DNA of 64,000 nucleotides, from NCBI RefSeq assembly GCF_900115245.1, contig NZ_FOVT01000001.1, positions 806,001 through 870,000 on the forward strand, in the 5' to 3' direction. The notes under the pieces were generated by a model that saw nothing but the letters and a program-made list of their open reading frames with translations, was not told the DNA's origin and did not search any database. The stretch comes from Mesorhizobium sp. NFR06 (GTDB lineage: Bacteria > Pseudomonadota > Alphaproteobacteria > Rhizobiales > Rhizobiaceae). The position numbers and the translations under genes are program-made. Positions 8,279 through 17,500 of this stretch are shown in pieces; the first letter of the stretch is position 1, and each line of letters opens with the position of its first letter.

Positions 8279-9361
8279 ATGGCGGACGCGGCGAAATTGA
8301 ACCGGCCGCCGATCGCGGCGCAAGATCAGATTGTCCCCGATATTGTACGCCAGCACGTCGAGCAGGCCGCATTTCTCTGGGCGCAACGCGACGTGCTGGC
8401 GGCGCGGAACCCGCCGGACGAGAAGACCATTGTGGGGATCGACCGCCGACTGGAGGCCAATCTGGACGGTGTGCGCGTTGCCGGACCGGCCGCTTGGCCA
8501 TTCATCATCGCCGCCTACGATGACTTTCCCGAGAGGGGCGAACTGTTCCTCTACGGCTGGACGGCAATAGAACAGACGGATGGGCGACGTATTCTCGAAG
8601 CCGTCGAGCTAGGGCGCACCCGGGAAGACGAAGTGCACGGGCTGGTCGGCGCGCTTGCATGGCATGACGCCAAGGCGATCGGACCGCTGGTGCGCAATTG
8701 GATCGCGTCCGAGGATGAGTTCAAGCGTTATCTCGCGGTTGCTGCGTGCCTGGAGCACGGCGTGGACCCCAAGGATCTACTGCTCCGCCTTGTCCACGAT
8801 CCTGATATACGCGTGCGCGCAACAAGCCTGCGCCTTGCCGGCAAGGCGAGGCGCGTCGACCTAGTGCGCGAGATTGCTGCGGCCCTGGAATCGCAGCATG
8901 AGGCGGTGCGCCTTTCCAGCGCCCTGGCGCTGAGCGAACTCGGTCATGCCGCTCTGGCAAAGCCCGAACTGTACAAGCAGGTCCTGGCGAACAGACCCGA
9001 CGCGCTGATTGCCTTGCGGACCATTGTGAAGATCGGGCCGGACAAGGATGTCCGCGCCTGGATGGGCAGGTTGCTGAAGTCGCCTGGCACAGCTTCGCTT
9101 GCCGTGCGCGGGGCCGGCATGCTGGGTGACCGCACGATCCTGAAATGGCTTATTCATCAGATGCGCGATCCGGCGCTCGCTGTCGCGGCGGGCGGCGCGT
9201 TGCTCGAACTTTTTCCGGAGGCGCGCAATGCGGATCTCTTCACGCTCGACCCCGCCGAGATCGGCCAGGCATTCGAGGATCATTTCGGAGATTTCGCTGC
9301 GAATTTGCCCGTGGCCGACAAGGTGGAGGCCTGGGGAAGGGCGGCTGCACTGCTTGGCTGA
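8279..9361 (+). CDS. TIGR02270-type HEAT-like repeat protein of the VgrG cassette
   Basis: The 360-residue protein is largely alpha-helical, with several HEAT/armadillo-like units in the middle (for example DPDIRVRATSLRLAGKARR, HEAVRLSSALALSELGH). It matches the TIGR02270 family, repeatedly found downstream of vgrG in T6SS loci. Such solenoids bind other proteins, so a chaperone or adaptor role for a VgrG-delivered effector is plausible, but no substrate is known. It starts seven bases after the DUF6484 stop and ends convergently with the DUF3396 gene, 25 bases away. There are no membrane or signal sequences. Confidence 0.75.
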   Translation: MADAAKLNRPPIAAQDQIVPDIVRQHVEQAAFLWAQRDVLAARNPPDEKTIVGIDRRLEANLDGVRVAGPAAWPFIIAAYDDFPERGELFLYGWTAIEQTDGRRILEAVELGRTREDEVHGLVGALAWHDAKAIGPLVRNWIASEDEFKRYLAVAACLEHGVDPKDLLLRLVHDPDIRVRATSLRLAGKARRVDLVREIAAALESQHEAVRLSSALALSELGHAALAKPELYKQVLANRPDALIALRTIVKIGPDKDVRAWMGRLLKSPGTASLAVRGAGMLGDRTILKWLIHQMRDPALAVAAGGALLELFPEARNADLFTLDPAEIGQAFEDHFGDFAANLPVADKVEAWGRAAALLG

Positions 9362-9386
9362 CTGAACCGGGTCACCGTTACGAGGT

Positions 9387-10334
9387 TTATGCGGACATCC
9401 ATGCGCCCGGCGCGGCAAATCGACGGATCCAGTCCACGGTGCAGGACCTCTCGGCGAACGGTCCTTCGAATTCGGTGACGTCCGACAGCAATACCGGATC
9501 GAGGAGAGACCCGGCCGCGAAATAGGAGGCCAGTTCGGGCTCCAGGCGGTGTCGGTCGCCGAGGATGGGTTTGTCCCCGAGTTGAAGCAATGCGCCGGAC
9601 CCGCAGGGCTTGAGCACCGCGCCGGGTATCGTCTTCAACGACTGTCGCTGGGACGTGAGTTTCGGATCGGCCAGGAACTTGGCGCCGATGAATGTGAGCC
9701 AGGAAATTGCCTTCATGCCATTGTGCATGAACGGCAAGGCCGCGTTCAAATCCTCGACATCGACCGCCCAGTAGCGTTTTGCCCATGGGAAAATCTGGGC
9801 GAAAGCGGCCGTCTTGAAGTAGGGATCGTATAGGTGACAAAATCCGGCATGGCCGGACAGGTATTGGATTTGTTTTCCCAATTCGTTGGCCAAGCTCGCC
9901 ACGAGAGCCGGTGCTGTGTCCCAGGGAAAGAGAAACCGGTAGAATGCGTGCTCCGGCTCGCCGGCCTGATGCGCGAGGCGGTATATGCAGGCGCTCCAGC
10001 TTTGTGAGAGCTTGCCGTCCCAGATGCGCAATTCCGTGCGCCATCCTCGGATGGTCCGATGACGGATACGGTGCAGGAATGGAAAGGTTGCAACATCCGA
10101 AAGCGGAGCGTTGATATAATTACCGGCCGGCAGCCTGTTGAAGCCGATATCGGGTGAAGCCTTAACCTTAGTCCAGACGTCTGCCGGCGCGTATTTTCGG
10201 TAGATGTCGAGAACCGCCTCCCATTCCGGCACCGATAGGCGTTCCGCATAGATAGTCAGGTCGAGCCCAATCTCCAGCAGGGGAGAGTCGAGATCTCCGG
10301 GGGAGGGCAGTGTCAGCAGCGCGGGAGACGTCAT
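9387..10334 (-). CDS. DUF3396 (TsiV-like) T6SS immunity family protein
   Basis: The 315-residue protein carries blocks typical of DUF3396 (NRLPAGNYINAPLSDVATFPFLHRIRHRTIRGWRTELR-type region, split here by position near residues 68-105; SGHAGFCHLYDP; FIGAKFLADP). This family includes TsiV immunity proteins that protect against VRR-NUC nuclease effectors. It is the last gene of the leftward effector module, 13 bases after the SMI1/KNR4 gene. No VRR-NUC effector is visible in the window, so it either protects against the HNH-like toxin encoded upstream, or is an orphan or spare immunity gene. No signal peptide is seen, as expected if it neutralises a DNase in the cytoplasm. Confidence 0.75.
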   Translation of the reverse strand: MTSPALLTLPSPGDLDSPLLEIGLDLTIYAERLSVPEWEAVLDIYRKYAPADVWTKVKASPDIGFNRLPAGNYINAPLSDVATFPFLHRIRHRTIRGWRTELRIWDGKLSQSWSACIYRLAHQAGEPEHAFYRFLFPWDTAPALVASLANELGKQIQYLSGHAGFCHLYDPYFKTAAFAQIFPWAKRYWAVDVEDLNAALPFMHNGMKAISWLTFIGAKFLADPKLTSQRQSLKTIPGAVLKPCGSGALLQLGDKPILGDRHRLEPELASYFAAGSLLDPVLLSDVTEFEGPFAERSCTVDWIRRFAAPGAWMSA

Positions 10335-10347
10335 CTAGAATCCCTGG

Positions 10348-10905
10348 TTACTCTTCGGGGTCCGGACCAGCGTCCGCCCCCTTCTCGTCCTTGATCCACT
10401 GGCGCACCTCGTCGTAATTGCTCTTGAGATATGCAACGATGTCCTTATGTCGGGCCAATTCTCCCTCTTCGTAGGTGTATTCCACGACATCCATTTCGCC
10501 GTCGGCCCGGAGGGTGTCGATGTCAAGGTAAACGACAAAGGTGCTATCCGCTCCGCCGACGACCAGCAGATTATCCTGATTGTAAGGGTCTTCTCCCTCG
10601 CGCATCATTTTCTTGAAGCTTTTGACGCGGTCACGAATTTCCTCCTCGTGGCGCTGCGCGAGGGACAAGAGGTCGGCTTCGTCCTCCAGGGCTACCCAGC
10701 CATCGTGCAGCAGCAGCATCTCGCGATAGCTTGGAGGCAGAGCATAACCAAGGCTGCGTTCGAAGGCCTGTAGCTGCTGCTCAGAGGCAGGCGGCCCGAG
10801 GACCTGGTCGGCGGACTGACCAAACGCCACCTGATAGAACTCTTCCCGGACCTGATATAGTTTCGAGACCAGAGCCTGTAGCCGTGCGCGGATATCCTTG
10901 GCCAT
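10348..10905 (-). CDS. SMI1/KNR4-family protein, probable immunity protein
   Basis: The 185-residue protein shows the SMI1/KNR4 (SUKH) pattern: LGPPASEQQLQAFERSLGYALPPSYREMLLLHDGW, then an acidic C-terminal half ending KDEKGADAGPDPEE; the first block lies around residues 35-70. SUKH proteins are common cytoplasmic immunity proteins paired with nuclease toxins. The ATG at 10905 lies 14 bases after the stop of the PAAR-toxin gene, the position expected for its cognate immunity gene. A longer upstream reading exists but would run into the toxin gene in another frame. Immunity function is inferred from family and position. Confidence 0.75.
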   Translation of the reverse strand: MAKDIRARLQALVSKLYQVREEFYQVAFGQSADQVLGPPASEQQLQAFERSLGYALPPSYREMLLLHDGWVALEDEADLLSLAQRHEEEIRDRVKSFKKMMREGEDPYNQDNLLVVGGADSTFVVYLDIDTLRADGEMDVVEYTYEEGELARHKDIVAYLKSNYDEVRQWIKDEKGADAGPDPEE

Positions 10906-10919
10906 CGTTTTCCATCCAT

Positions 10920-11870
10920 CTATTTGCAGCAATCGAGCGTGACGCCCGTGTGCGCCTTCACCTTTTTCCCGTTCGCGTAAGTAAAGTCCGTGGTCTTGAA
11001 CCCCTTCATCTTCGAACCGATCCATTCGTTCGGTTTGGACGGCATCATCCTCAGGTTCGCGAAGTCCTTGGTCGCACCACCCACCTGGATTTCCTTCATG
11101 TGATCTGGGCTCATCCCCGGCAGGTTGGGCTTGGCTCCCTGATCCTTCCATCTGTCGTGCGCGCATTTGTGGACGAAGTTGTCTTTGATATCGTCCGGCT
11201 TAGCGGTGCCTTTGGGGGGAAGCTGGTCGGTCAGCGCCTTTCGATAGGCGTTTGCCCCCGCGTTGCCGAGCTTGCGCAAGCTCTTTCGCCCGCCCGAGCG
11301 CGGCGCGTGCGAGGCCTGACGCCGAAAATCGCCTTGTTTGTTCATCGCCAGGCATTTGGCGCACATGCACTTTATGTCGCATTCACGCTTCTCTTTGTTC
11401 CGTTCCTCTTTGTAGTCGGAGCATTTGATAATCAGTGGATTGCTGCCGGCCTTGCACACGTCGGGGATAATGCCCGCCATACAGATCGTGTTGCCATGGT
11501 TCATTTTCAGCTTGTCGCTGAATCGGCATACGTTCGCCCCGTCCATCTTCACATCGAAGGAATACGTGATCCATGTCGCCTCCTTCATAAAGGTGCTCGA
11601 CACGACACCGCCCGCGGTTCCAGCCTCATCGCCGGAGCAGCGGCTGAGTTCAGAGCCCTTGATGGCGCAGGAGTTTCCGTCCGCCGTGACAGTCGTGGTG
11701 CCATTAGCCAAGTCGCTGGCGTTCGATATGATGATGGGATACGGGATAGGCACAGGTCCGCCAGGGCTGGGTGTCTTGCATACGTCGGGAGCCGTGCTCA
11801 TCGCGAAGTCGGAGCTGCCCTTGTGAACGATTCCGTTCATCGTGCCGTTGACCTTGACGGTTACCGACAT
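10920..11870 (-). CDS. PAAR-like (DUF4150) T6SS effector with C-terminal HNH-like nuclease domain
   Basis: The 316-residue protein has an N-terminal DUF4150 PAAR-like domain (about residues 1-130: APDVCKTPSPGGPVPIPYP, KGSELSRCSGDEAGTAGG, GNTICMAG), which should sit on the VgrG tip. A Cys/Lys-rich linker (KCMCAKCLAM) leads to a C-terminal domain with DHMKEIQVGG followed by DFANLRMM and an Asn/Gly segment. The pattern D-H-x3-E-[IL]-Q-x-G-G-x(n)-N-L is typical of HNH/His-Me-finger nuclease toxins. The ATG overlaps the preceding TGA by one base, implying translational coupling to the ketoacyl-synthase-like gene. DUF2169 upstream is the usual adaptor for DUF4150 effectors. Nuclease activity is inferred from the motif only. 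Confidence 0.8.
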   Translation of the reverse strand: MSVTVKVNGTMNGIVHKGSSDFAMSTAPDVCKTPSPGGPVPIPYPIIISNASDLANGTTTVTADGNSCAIKGSELSRCSGDEAGTAGGVVSSTFMKEATWITYSFDVKMDGANVCRFSDKLKMNHGNTICMAGIIPDVCKAGSNPLIIKCSDYKEERNKEKRECDIKCMCAKCLAMNKQGDFRRQASHAPRSGGRKSLRKLGNAGANAYRKALTDQLPPKGTAKPDDIKDNFVHKCAHDRWKDQGAKPNLPGMSPDHMKEIQVGGATKDFANLRMMPSKPNEWIGSKMKGFKTTDFTYANGKKVKAHTGVTLDCCK

Positions 11871-12952
11871 CAGCGCCTCTCCACCTCCATGCGGTCGTGG
11901 ACGAGGAACCCACAGCGTTCGCCCGACTCCGAACTCGTGAATGCCGCCAGGACAGGTCCTTCGGCATAACGTTTCCTGGTAGCCGCCTCGGCCAGCATGA
12001 GCAGTAGCGGACCGGAAGCCGCGCCCACATCGCCCCAGCAATCTGCGGGTGCCGTGAAGGCGTCGGGTGCGCGGAACAGCTCGGCCGCGCGGATGCTCGC
12101 AAAGCCAAACTCGTCCGCACGGTAGGGCTCGCCGTTCATGTCGCAATACAGATGGTCTACCTTGATTGCGGGCGGGTCGCCGGCCAGGTTTCGAAACATC
12201 GCCAGCAGGCCTTCGCCGGTGCACACAGTATCGGTCTTAATCAGCTTGGTTTCGCGGGCGAGGGCGACCGACATGAGCTCTAGCGCTGCTGAGAGTTGAT
12301 ATCTTTGCGCCGCGGCTGTGGTCGTCAACAAAACAAATCCAGCGGCCTCACCGGGGACGAAACCATAGGCATTGTTCTCCGCCCCGGCCGAGTGAACCTG
12401 ATCGTTTTCTTCCAGCCATTCCAACGTTTCCGGCTCCAGATAGGAATCGACGCCACCCGCCAGCGCGAACTCGCAGGCGCCCGACCGCACCGCCTGCCAC
12501 GCCCTTTCGATCGCCATCGTTCCGGCGGCGTGCCCAGATTCGATGACGATGGTTTTCTCGATGTGGCACAGAGGGGCCAGCCCCTCGCGCAGCCGGTCGA
12601 CGACGATCGTCGCCGCGCCGCGTTCGCGGCCCGGCCGCGGAGGCGGCAAGCCGACGAGCAGGGAAATCGGCAGTTCGCCAGCCCAAAGCGCTGATGAAGG
12701 TCCGACGGCTTCAACCGCGGCGGGCGCCGCCAGTTCCGCTAACCGGGCCGCTCCCCTCACACCTATGTCGACGTATGGCGCCAGGGCCACGATCATGCTC
12801 TTGCCGGTAGTGTCCACCACGAAAGGATGTTCGCCGAAACCGGCAATACCGGCACGCACGGCGGCAGCTGTCGCCGCGGCCGTCATGCCGACGGCCGTTC
12901 GGGCTCCTGATCCGATAAGCGCCACTCTCACCGTCTTAACCACCTTCTTCAT
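11870..12952 (-). CDS. Thiolase-fold / beta-ketoacyl-synthase-like protein lacking the nucleophile cysteine, T6SS effector module
   Basis: The 360-residue protein has the thiolase fold, with an N-terminal GSGARTAVGMTAAATAAAVRAG and the middle signature SGHAAGTMAIERAWQAVRSG then ALAGGVDSYL. In active synthases this motif reads T-A-C-A-A-G; here the cysteine position is His, read directly from the codon CAC, so Claisen chemistry is unlikely. Homologues of this type accompany DUF2169 and DUF4150 genes in T6SS loci, so a structural or adaptor role in effector loading is more likely than fatty-acid synthesis. It overlaps the DUF2169 gene by 17 bases and the effector ATG by one base. Confidence 0.75.
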   Translation of the reverse strand: MKKVVKTVRVALIGSGARTAVGMTAAATAAAVRAGIAGFGEHPFVVDTTGKSMIVALAPYVDIGVRGAARLAELAAPAAVEAVGPSSALWAGELPISLLVGLPPPRPGRERGAATIVVDRLREGLAPLCHIEKTIVIESGHAAGTMAIERAWQAVRSGACEFALAGGVDSYLEPETLEWLEENDQVHSAGAENNAYGFVPGEAAGFVLLTTTAAAQRYQLSAALELMSVALARETKLIKTDTVCTGEGLLAMFRNLAGDPPAIKVDHLYCDMNGEPYRADEFGFASIRAAELFRAPDAFTAPADCWGDVGAASGPLLLMLAEAATRKRYAEGPVLAAFTSSESGERCGFLVHDRMEVERR

Positions 12953-14000
12953 CAGGATCGCGCCAACCCTCGTCGATCCCGGATGGGACCGAGCGGGGGT
13001 GTGCGTTCGTCACCGACAATAGGCTCACGCGCGTCCGGTCCAGCCGCTGCACATCGGCATGCGCCGGCAACGACGTTCGCCAGACCAGCACCACCCGCGG
13101 CACGTCCGGCTCGATGATGACGGTGTGCAGGGTCCCCCGGTGCATAATGCGTGGTTTTCCCTTAATGTCCGTTTCAAACCGGAAGGCGAGGCGAGGCAAC
13201 AGAAACGCCATCCGCCCGGTCGGCGTCAGGTTCAGCAATTCCACAGGCTCTCCCCCGCGGAAGAAATGTTTTGGTCGCTGGTCCTCGGGAGAGCAAAGAA
13301 AGAAGCGATCATCCAGGTCGAGCGGATAGAGCGGGAAGCGATTTTTCTGCCAGGCTTCATCGTAGGTGCCGGCGTGTTGGGCACGCTGGCGCCAATGCGC
13401 GGGCACCGGTCCGAAACCGGTCGCCTTGCTGCCGCCGTTAGAGCCCATGGTTTCTATATTCGGAGCGATCTTGCCGGGCACGGGCACCAGCCCGGTCCCG
13501 ACCGGATTGTATTGGTCGAAGTGGGGCCGCGCCGGATCCTTCACCGGATCGGGCTCGGACCCGCCATAGGCGCGCTCGTAGACCAGCGGCATGCGCATGA
13601 AGGGCTGCGGCGATCCGACACTGACACCGGACACCGAGTGCTGGTAAGCGCGATCCCCGGTGACTCGGAGAGATTTTTGCAGGTCACCTATTCTCAAACT
13701 CACGCCCACGGATGTCGCCGGTTTGCCCCCAGGGGCGTAGGCATGGCCACGCAGCAGCACGTCGGTCGTCGGTTTCGTCAGGTAGAAATCGGAATCGTAC
13801 ACCAGGCTGCCGGCGCCCGGCCCGGTGCCGAATTTGGGGGCCACGACCGGGGGCTCTTGTTCATCGGCGACAGCCGTCGTCCCATCCGGATTGACGCGAA
13901 GGCTGCATCGTACGGCGACCATCCAGACCTCGCCTCCGTCCCGGCCTCGGGTCCAGATGCCGCTTGCCATGAATGGTGTATCGTTCTCGACCTGCCACAT
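12936..14000 (-). CDS. DUF2169 T6SS effector adaptor
   Basis: The 354-residue protein matches DUF2169: MWQVENDTPF at the start, RGHAYAPGG, PFMRMPLVYERAYGG, FDQYNPVGTG and the C-terminal GRMAFLLPRLAFRFET region. DUF2169 proteins are adaptors that load PAAR-like DUF4150 effectors onto VgrG (known for Tde2 in Agrobacterium). The gene begins at the ATG at 14000, overlapping the TagF stop by one base (TGATG), and overlaps the thiolase-like gene downstream by 17 bases. This packing ties effector loading to the core T6SS operon. Confidence 0.85.
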   Translation of the reverse strand: MWQVENDTPFMASGIWTRGRDGGEVWMVAVRCSLRVNPDGTTAVADEQEPPVVAPKFGTGPGAGSLVYDSDFYLTKPTTDVLLRGHAYAPGGKPATSVGVSLRIGDLQKSLRVTGDRAYQHSVSGVSVGSPQPFMRMPLVYERAYGGSEPDPVKDPARPHFDQYNPVGTGLVPVPGKIAPNIETMGSNGGSKATGFGPVPAHWRQRAQHAGTYDEAWQKNRFPLYPLDLDDRFFLCSPEDQRPKHFFRGGEPVELLNLTPTGRMAFLLPRLAFRFETDIKGKPRIMHRGTLHTVIIEPDVPRVVLVWRTSLPAHADVQRLDRTRVSLLSVTNAHPRSVPSGIDEGWRDPDEEGG

Positions 14001-14542
14001 CAGCTGGTCTCCCAACTCGCGGCGAAGATCTGCTCCAGCGTCGGTTGCGGCGCCTGCGGATCGACGTCGAAAATATCCGTATGCGCCGTCCACATGACGA
14101 GGTCGCTGATGACATCGCTTTCGCCATCGACCAACGGAGCCGGCAGGTTGACCAGCGCCGTGTCGAGCTCGTCGGGCGTCAACTCTCCGCGTTGCGCGGC
14201 GAAGGCTGCGCTCTCGATGCCATCGAACCACCCATCGCAATAGGCAAGCTTCAGCGGCGCCTCCGAAAGCCGGGCGACCACGCTCAACGGAAATCGCCGG
14301 CCGACCCGGTCGGCGCTTTGCAGCACGATGCCCGCCGAGGCGCCGAAGGAACCAGGACCGCTGAGGAAGCGCAGCGCCGTGTTCTGCGGCCAGGCTTCGA
14401 CCCCGAACAGCGGCACGATGTGCTGCGCCAGCCAGCGGTCCCAGCCGCGCACGAAATCGCCCGGCAGCCGCCGCGTGACGAAGTCGCCGGCGGCGGGCAT
14501 CTTGCCGTAGAAGCCGGGCAGGATCAGATCTGCGGCGGACAT
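14000..14542 (-). CDS. tagF: TagF, T6SS-associated regulator
   Basis: The 180-residue protein matches the TagF N-terminal domain: LPGFYGKMPAAGDFVTRRLP, WDRWLAQ, GPGSFGASAGIVLQSADRVGR, FPLSVVA. TagF proteins repress T6SS assembly after translation, often working with an FHA protein; in some bacteria TagF is fused to PppA, but here it is alone and no PppA domain follows. The ATG at 14542 lies inside the end of tssM (19-base overlap), and its stop overlaps the DUF2169 start by one base. Confidence 0.88.
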   Translation of the reverse strand: MSAADLILPGFYGKMPAAGDFVTRRLPGDFVRGWDRWLAQHIVPLFGVEAWPQNTALRFLSGPGSFGASAGIVLQSADRVGRRFPLSVVARLSEAPLKLAYCDGWFDGIESAAFAAQRGELTPDELDTALVNLPAPLVDGESDVISDLVMWTAHTDIFDVDPQAPQPTLEQIFAASWETS

Positions 14543-17500
14543 GTGAACTTCTTGAACATTTCGAGTGTGTAGGGGTTCTCGACGCTGGCCGCCTTGAGCT
14601 CGAAATCGGCCCACATCCCCTTGGTGCCGAGCCGCAGGCTGTAGACGTCGGTGAGCTTGGTCGCGGCGAAGCGGCCGCCGCGCAGCATTCTCAGCCACGC
14701 CCAGCTCCCGGTCTCGTTGAGCATCACTTCGGGCGAGCCGTCGACCGGCTGGAAGGCGAGCGAGATCACGCCGGTGCCGTCCTTGCCCGGCCATGTCATC
14801 GGCTGCGGCCTGGTCGCGTTGTTGTAGTAGACGAGGTTCTGGCCATCGAGGTTGAGCGTCACCCGCGCCACGTTGGGCGACAGGTCCTTGGGCTCCAGCG
14901 TGAAGTTCATCACCGGGCCGGTGCCGCCGGGAAACAGGTCGTCGCGGATATGCCTTGCCTGCTCGAACGCGGCGAGCGCCGCCGGGTCGAGGCCGAAATC
15001 GGCTCGCCATTTCCACGGCTCGCTGGCGGTGTCGACATAGTTGATCAGATGGTCGTTGGTGAAGGCGTCGATCAGCCCGGTCGGTCCGAATAGGCGCTGG
15101 AAGTCGCGCACGTTGACGTCGACCGCGCTTTCCGGGCTGAACGGATAGCGGTTGTTGAGCGCGGCCTGGCAGAACGGCAATATATCCGCCCGCCAGATGG
15201 CGTTCAGCTCGTTGGTGACCGCCTTCTGCGACAGGCCGCTGGTGTCGCCGGCAATGCCGCCCAGCCAGTCGTTGATCGGCGAAGGCAGGATCTGCGCCTG
15301 CCTGGCGACCGCCCCTGTCAGTTCGGCGAGGCCGCCCTGCTTCTTGATCGCGTCCTGCGGATCGGGGTTGGCGGTCACGGTCTGCAGCACGTTGGACAGC
15401 GCCGTCAGCGCCACGACCGCGGCGTCGAGCGCCGGCGGCTGGCCGTCGACCTGCGCGATCGTGCCCTTGAGCGGCTTGAAATGCTCGGCCACCAGGCTGC
15501 CAGTCATGTCGACCTGATCGGCCGAGCCAGCGCGGGGCAACAATTTCGCTCCCGTCTTCACCACCTTGCCCAATTTGCCGAGCTTGCTGAGCAGCTTCGA
15601 ACCGGTCTTGGCGGCGCCGCTCTTGTCGTCGGCCGGCGCCTCGTCGGAGCGTGTCAGGTCGGTCTCCTGCACCACGGCTGTCAGCAATCGCTTCAGCGCG
15701 GAGTCGGCGCTGGACAGATCCTTGAGGTTCTCGCTGGCGACGTTGAGGTCCGTCAGTGGCGCGAGCCGCATGTCACGCAGGAAACTATCCCACTGCGCGA
15801 TATAATCATCGTAATAGAGCTTCAGGATGTCCTCGGACAGCGCCGAGACCGACGTCTCGGAGTTCTCCGAGCAGCCGCCGGCAAACACCGCGCGATCTAG
15901 CGCCGCCTGGCCGGCGACATCCTCGACGCGGTCGAGGATCGCGTCGTGAAAGCCAGCATAGGTGTAGGGGCCGGGAACGCCGACGCGCAGCGTCTTGTCG
16001 GAGCGGCGTGCGAACACCTTGGCGCCGTTCGGTCCGGCGAAATTGGCCGGCACCCATTCCTTGACGGCCGTCACTTCGGGGTCGGCCAGAAGCTGCTTGT
16101 AGGCGCGCTCCGGCAGCGAGATCGTGCACACCGTCTTCAGCGCCTCCGCGACCAGCTCCTTGTCCGGGGCGATGTAGCTGTCGTCGACGGCCATGCGGCG
16201 GATCGCGGCCAGCTGGTGCCCTTCGGCATCCGCGGTCGGAAAGGGCGGAGCCGGCGCGAATTGCGGCAGGCTGTTCACCCACCAGTTCTGGACGAAATCG
16301 GTGTCCATCTGCGACAGGCCGGTCATCATCCGGTAGGTCTTCAGCGCGCCGAGCATGAAGTCCGGATCGCGGATCTGCCGCCACATCGTGGCCTCGAGCA
16401 GCGCGACCATATGTGGCTCGAGCACATTGCGCAGCGCATGATCATAAGTGTCGGCCTGCGCGCGCACCAACTCCGGCGAAGCGGTCGGGCCGAGCAGATT
16501 GTGGACGGCATCCGGCGGTGCGGTGCGCGCCGTCGCCACCGCGTCCATCGCCGCCAGCGCGCCGTCCATGGTCGGCTGCTCGACCGACGCCGGCATGGCG
16601 GCGACGTCGGTGAGTGGCGCCTGCAGCGCTTCGAACTGGCCGGCCTGTTCGGTGATCGCATTGCGGTTGTCGAGGTAGGACCAGGTGAACAGCCCGCTGG
16701 CGAGCAAGGCGGCGAGCGCGCAAGCGGCGGCGGCACCACGCCAGATCCAGGCGCGGCGGCGTTGCGCCAGCGGGTCGAATGTGCCGAGGCCGGCTTCCTT
16801 GAAGATCACTTCGGTCAGGAGGTTCCTGAGGAAGAAGCTGCGCTTTTCGACGCGTGATGCCGGCATGGCGCGGCGCGGCGGCAGCCCGAAGGAGGACGAC
16901 AGCGCCGCCGTCAGCCGGTCGATCGGCGCGCCTTCCTGCGTCGCCGAGGTCAAATAGAGGCCGCGCAGCCAGGCGGCTTCCTCGTAGCGGCTCTCGCCGA
17001 ACATCGCCTCGACCAGCACCTGGATCGGCTCGGACAGGCTGGCAAGCTGCGCCGGGAAACGGAAGATGTCGGCCCGCTGGCCGAGCTTGTCCTCGTCCTC
17101 GAGCCGCGGCACCAGCCGCCGCTCCAGTTCGGTGGCAAGCCTGGCGAGTTCCGCCTGGATGGTGGCGGCGTTGACACGGGCATCGAGCGCAAAAGTGGTT
17201 CCCCACACCTGCTCGCGCGCCGTCGTCGACAAGCCGCCGAAGAAGGCTTCGAACCCTTTGACCAGGTCGGCCTTGGTCAGCATCAGGTAGACTGGCAGGC
17301 GGATTTCGAGCCGATCGTTCAGCTCCGCCAGCCGGCGGCGAATCTTGCGCCCATGCGCCTTGATCGCTTCCTCACCCTCCGAGAGCGCGTCGATCGACAG
17401 CGCGACGATGACGCCGTTGAGCGCGCGCCGGCCCCGGTGCTTCTTCAACAGGTCGAGGAAACCCAGCCATTCCGCCGCGTCGACGTCCGGCTGGCTCTCC

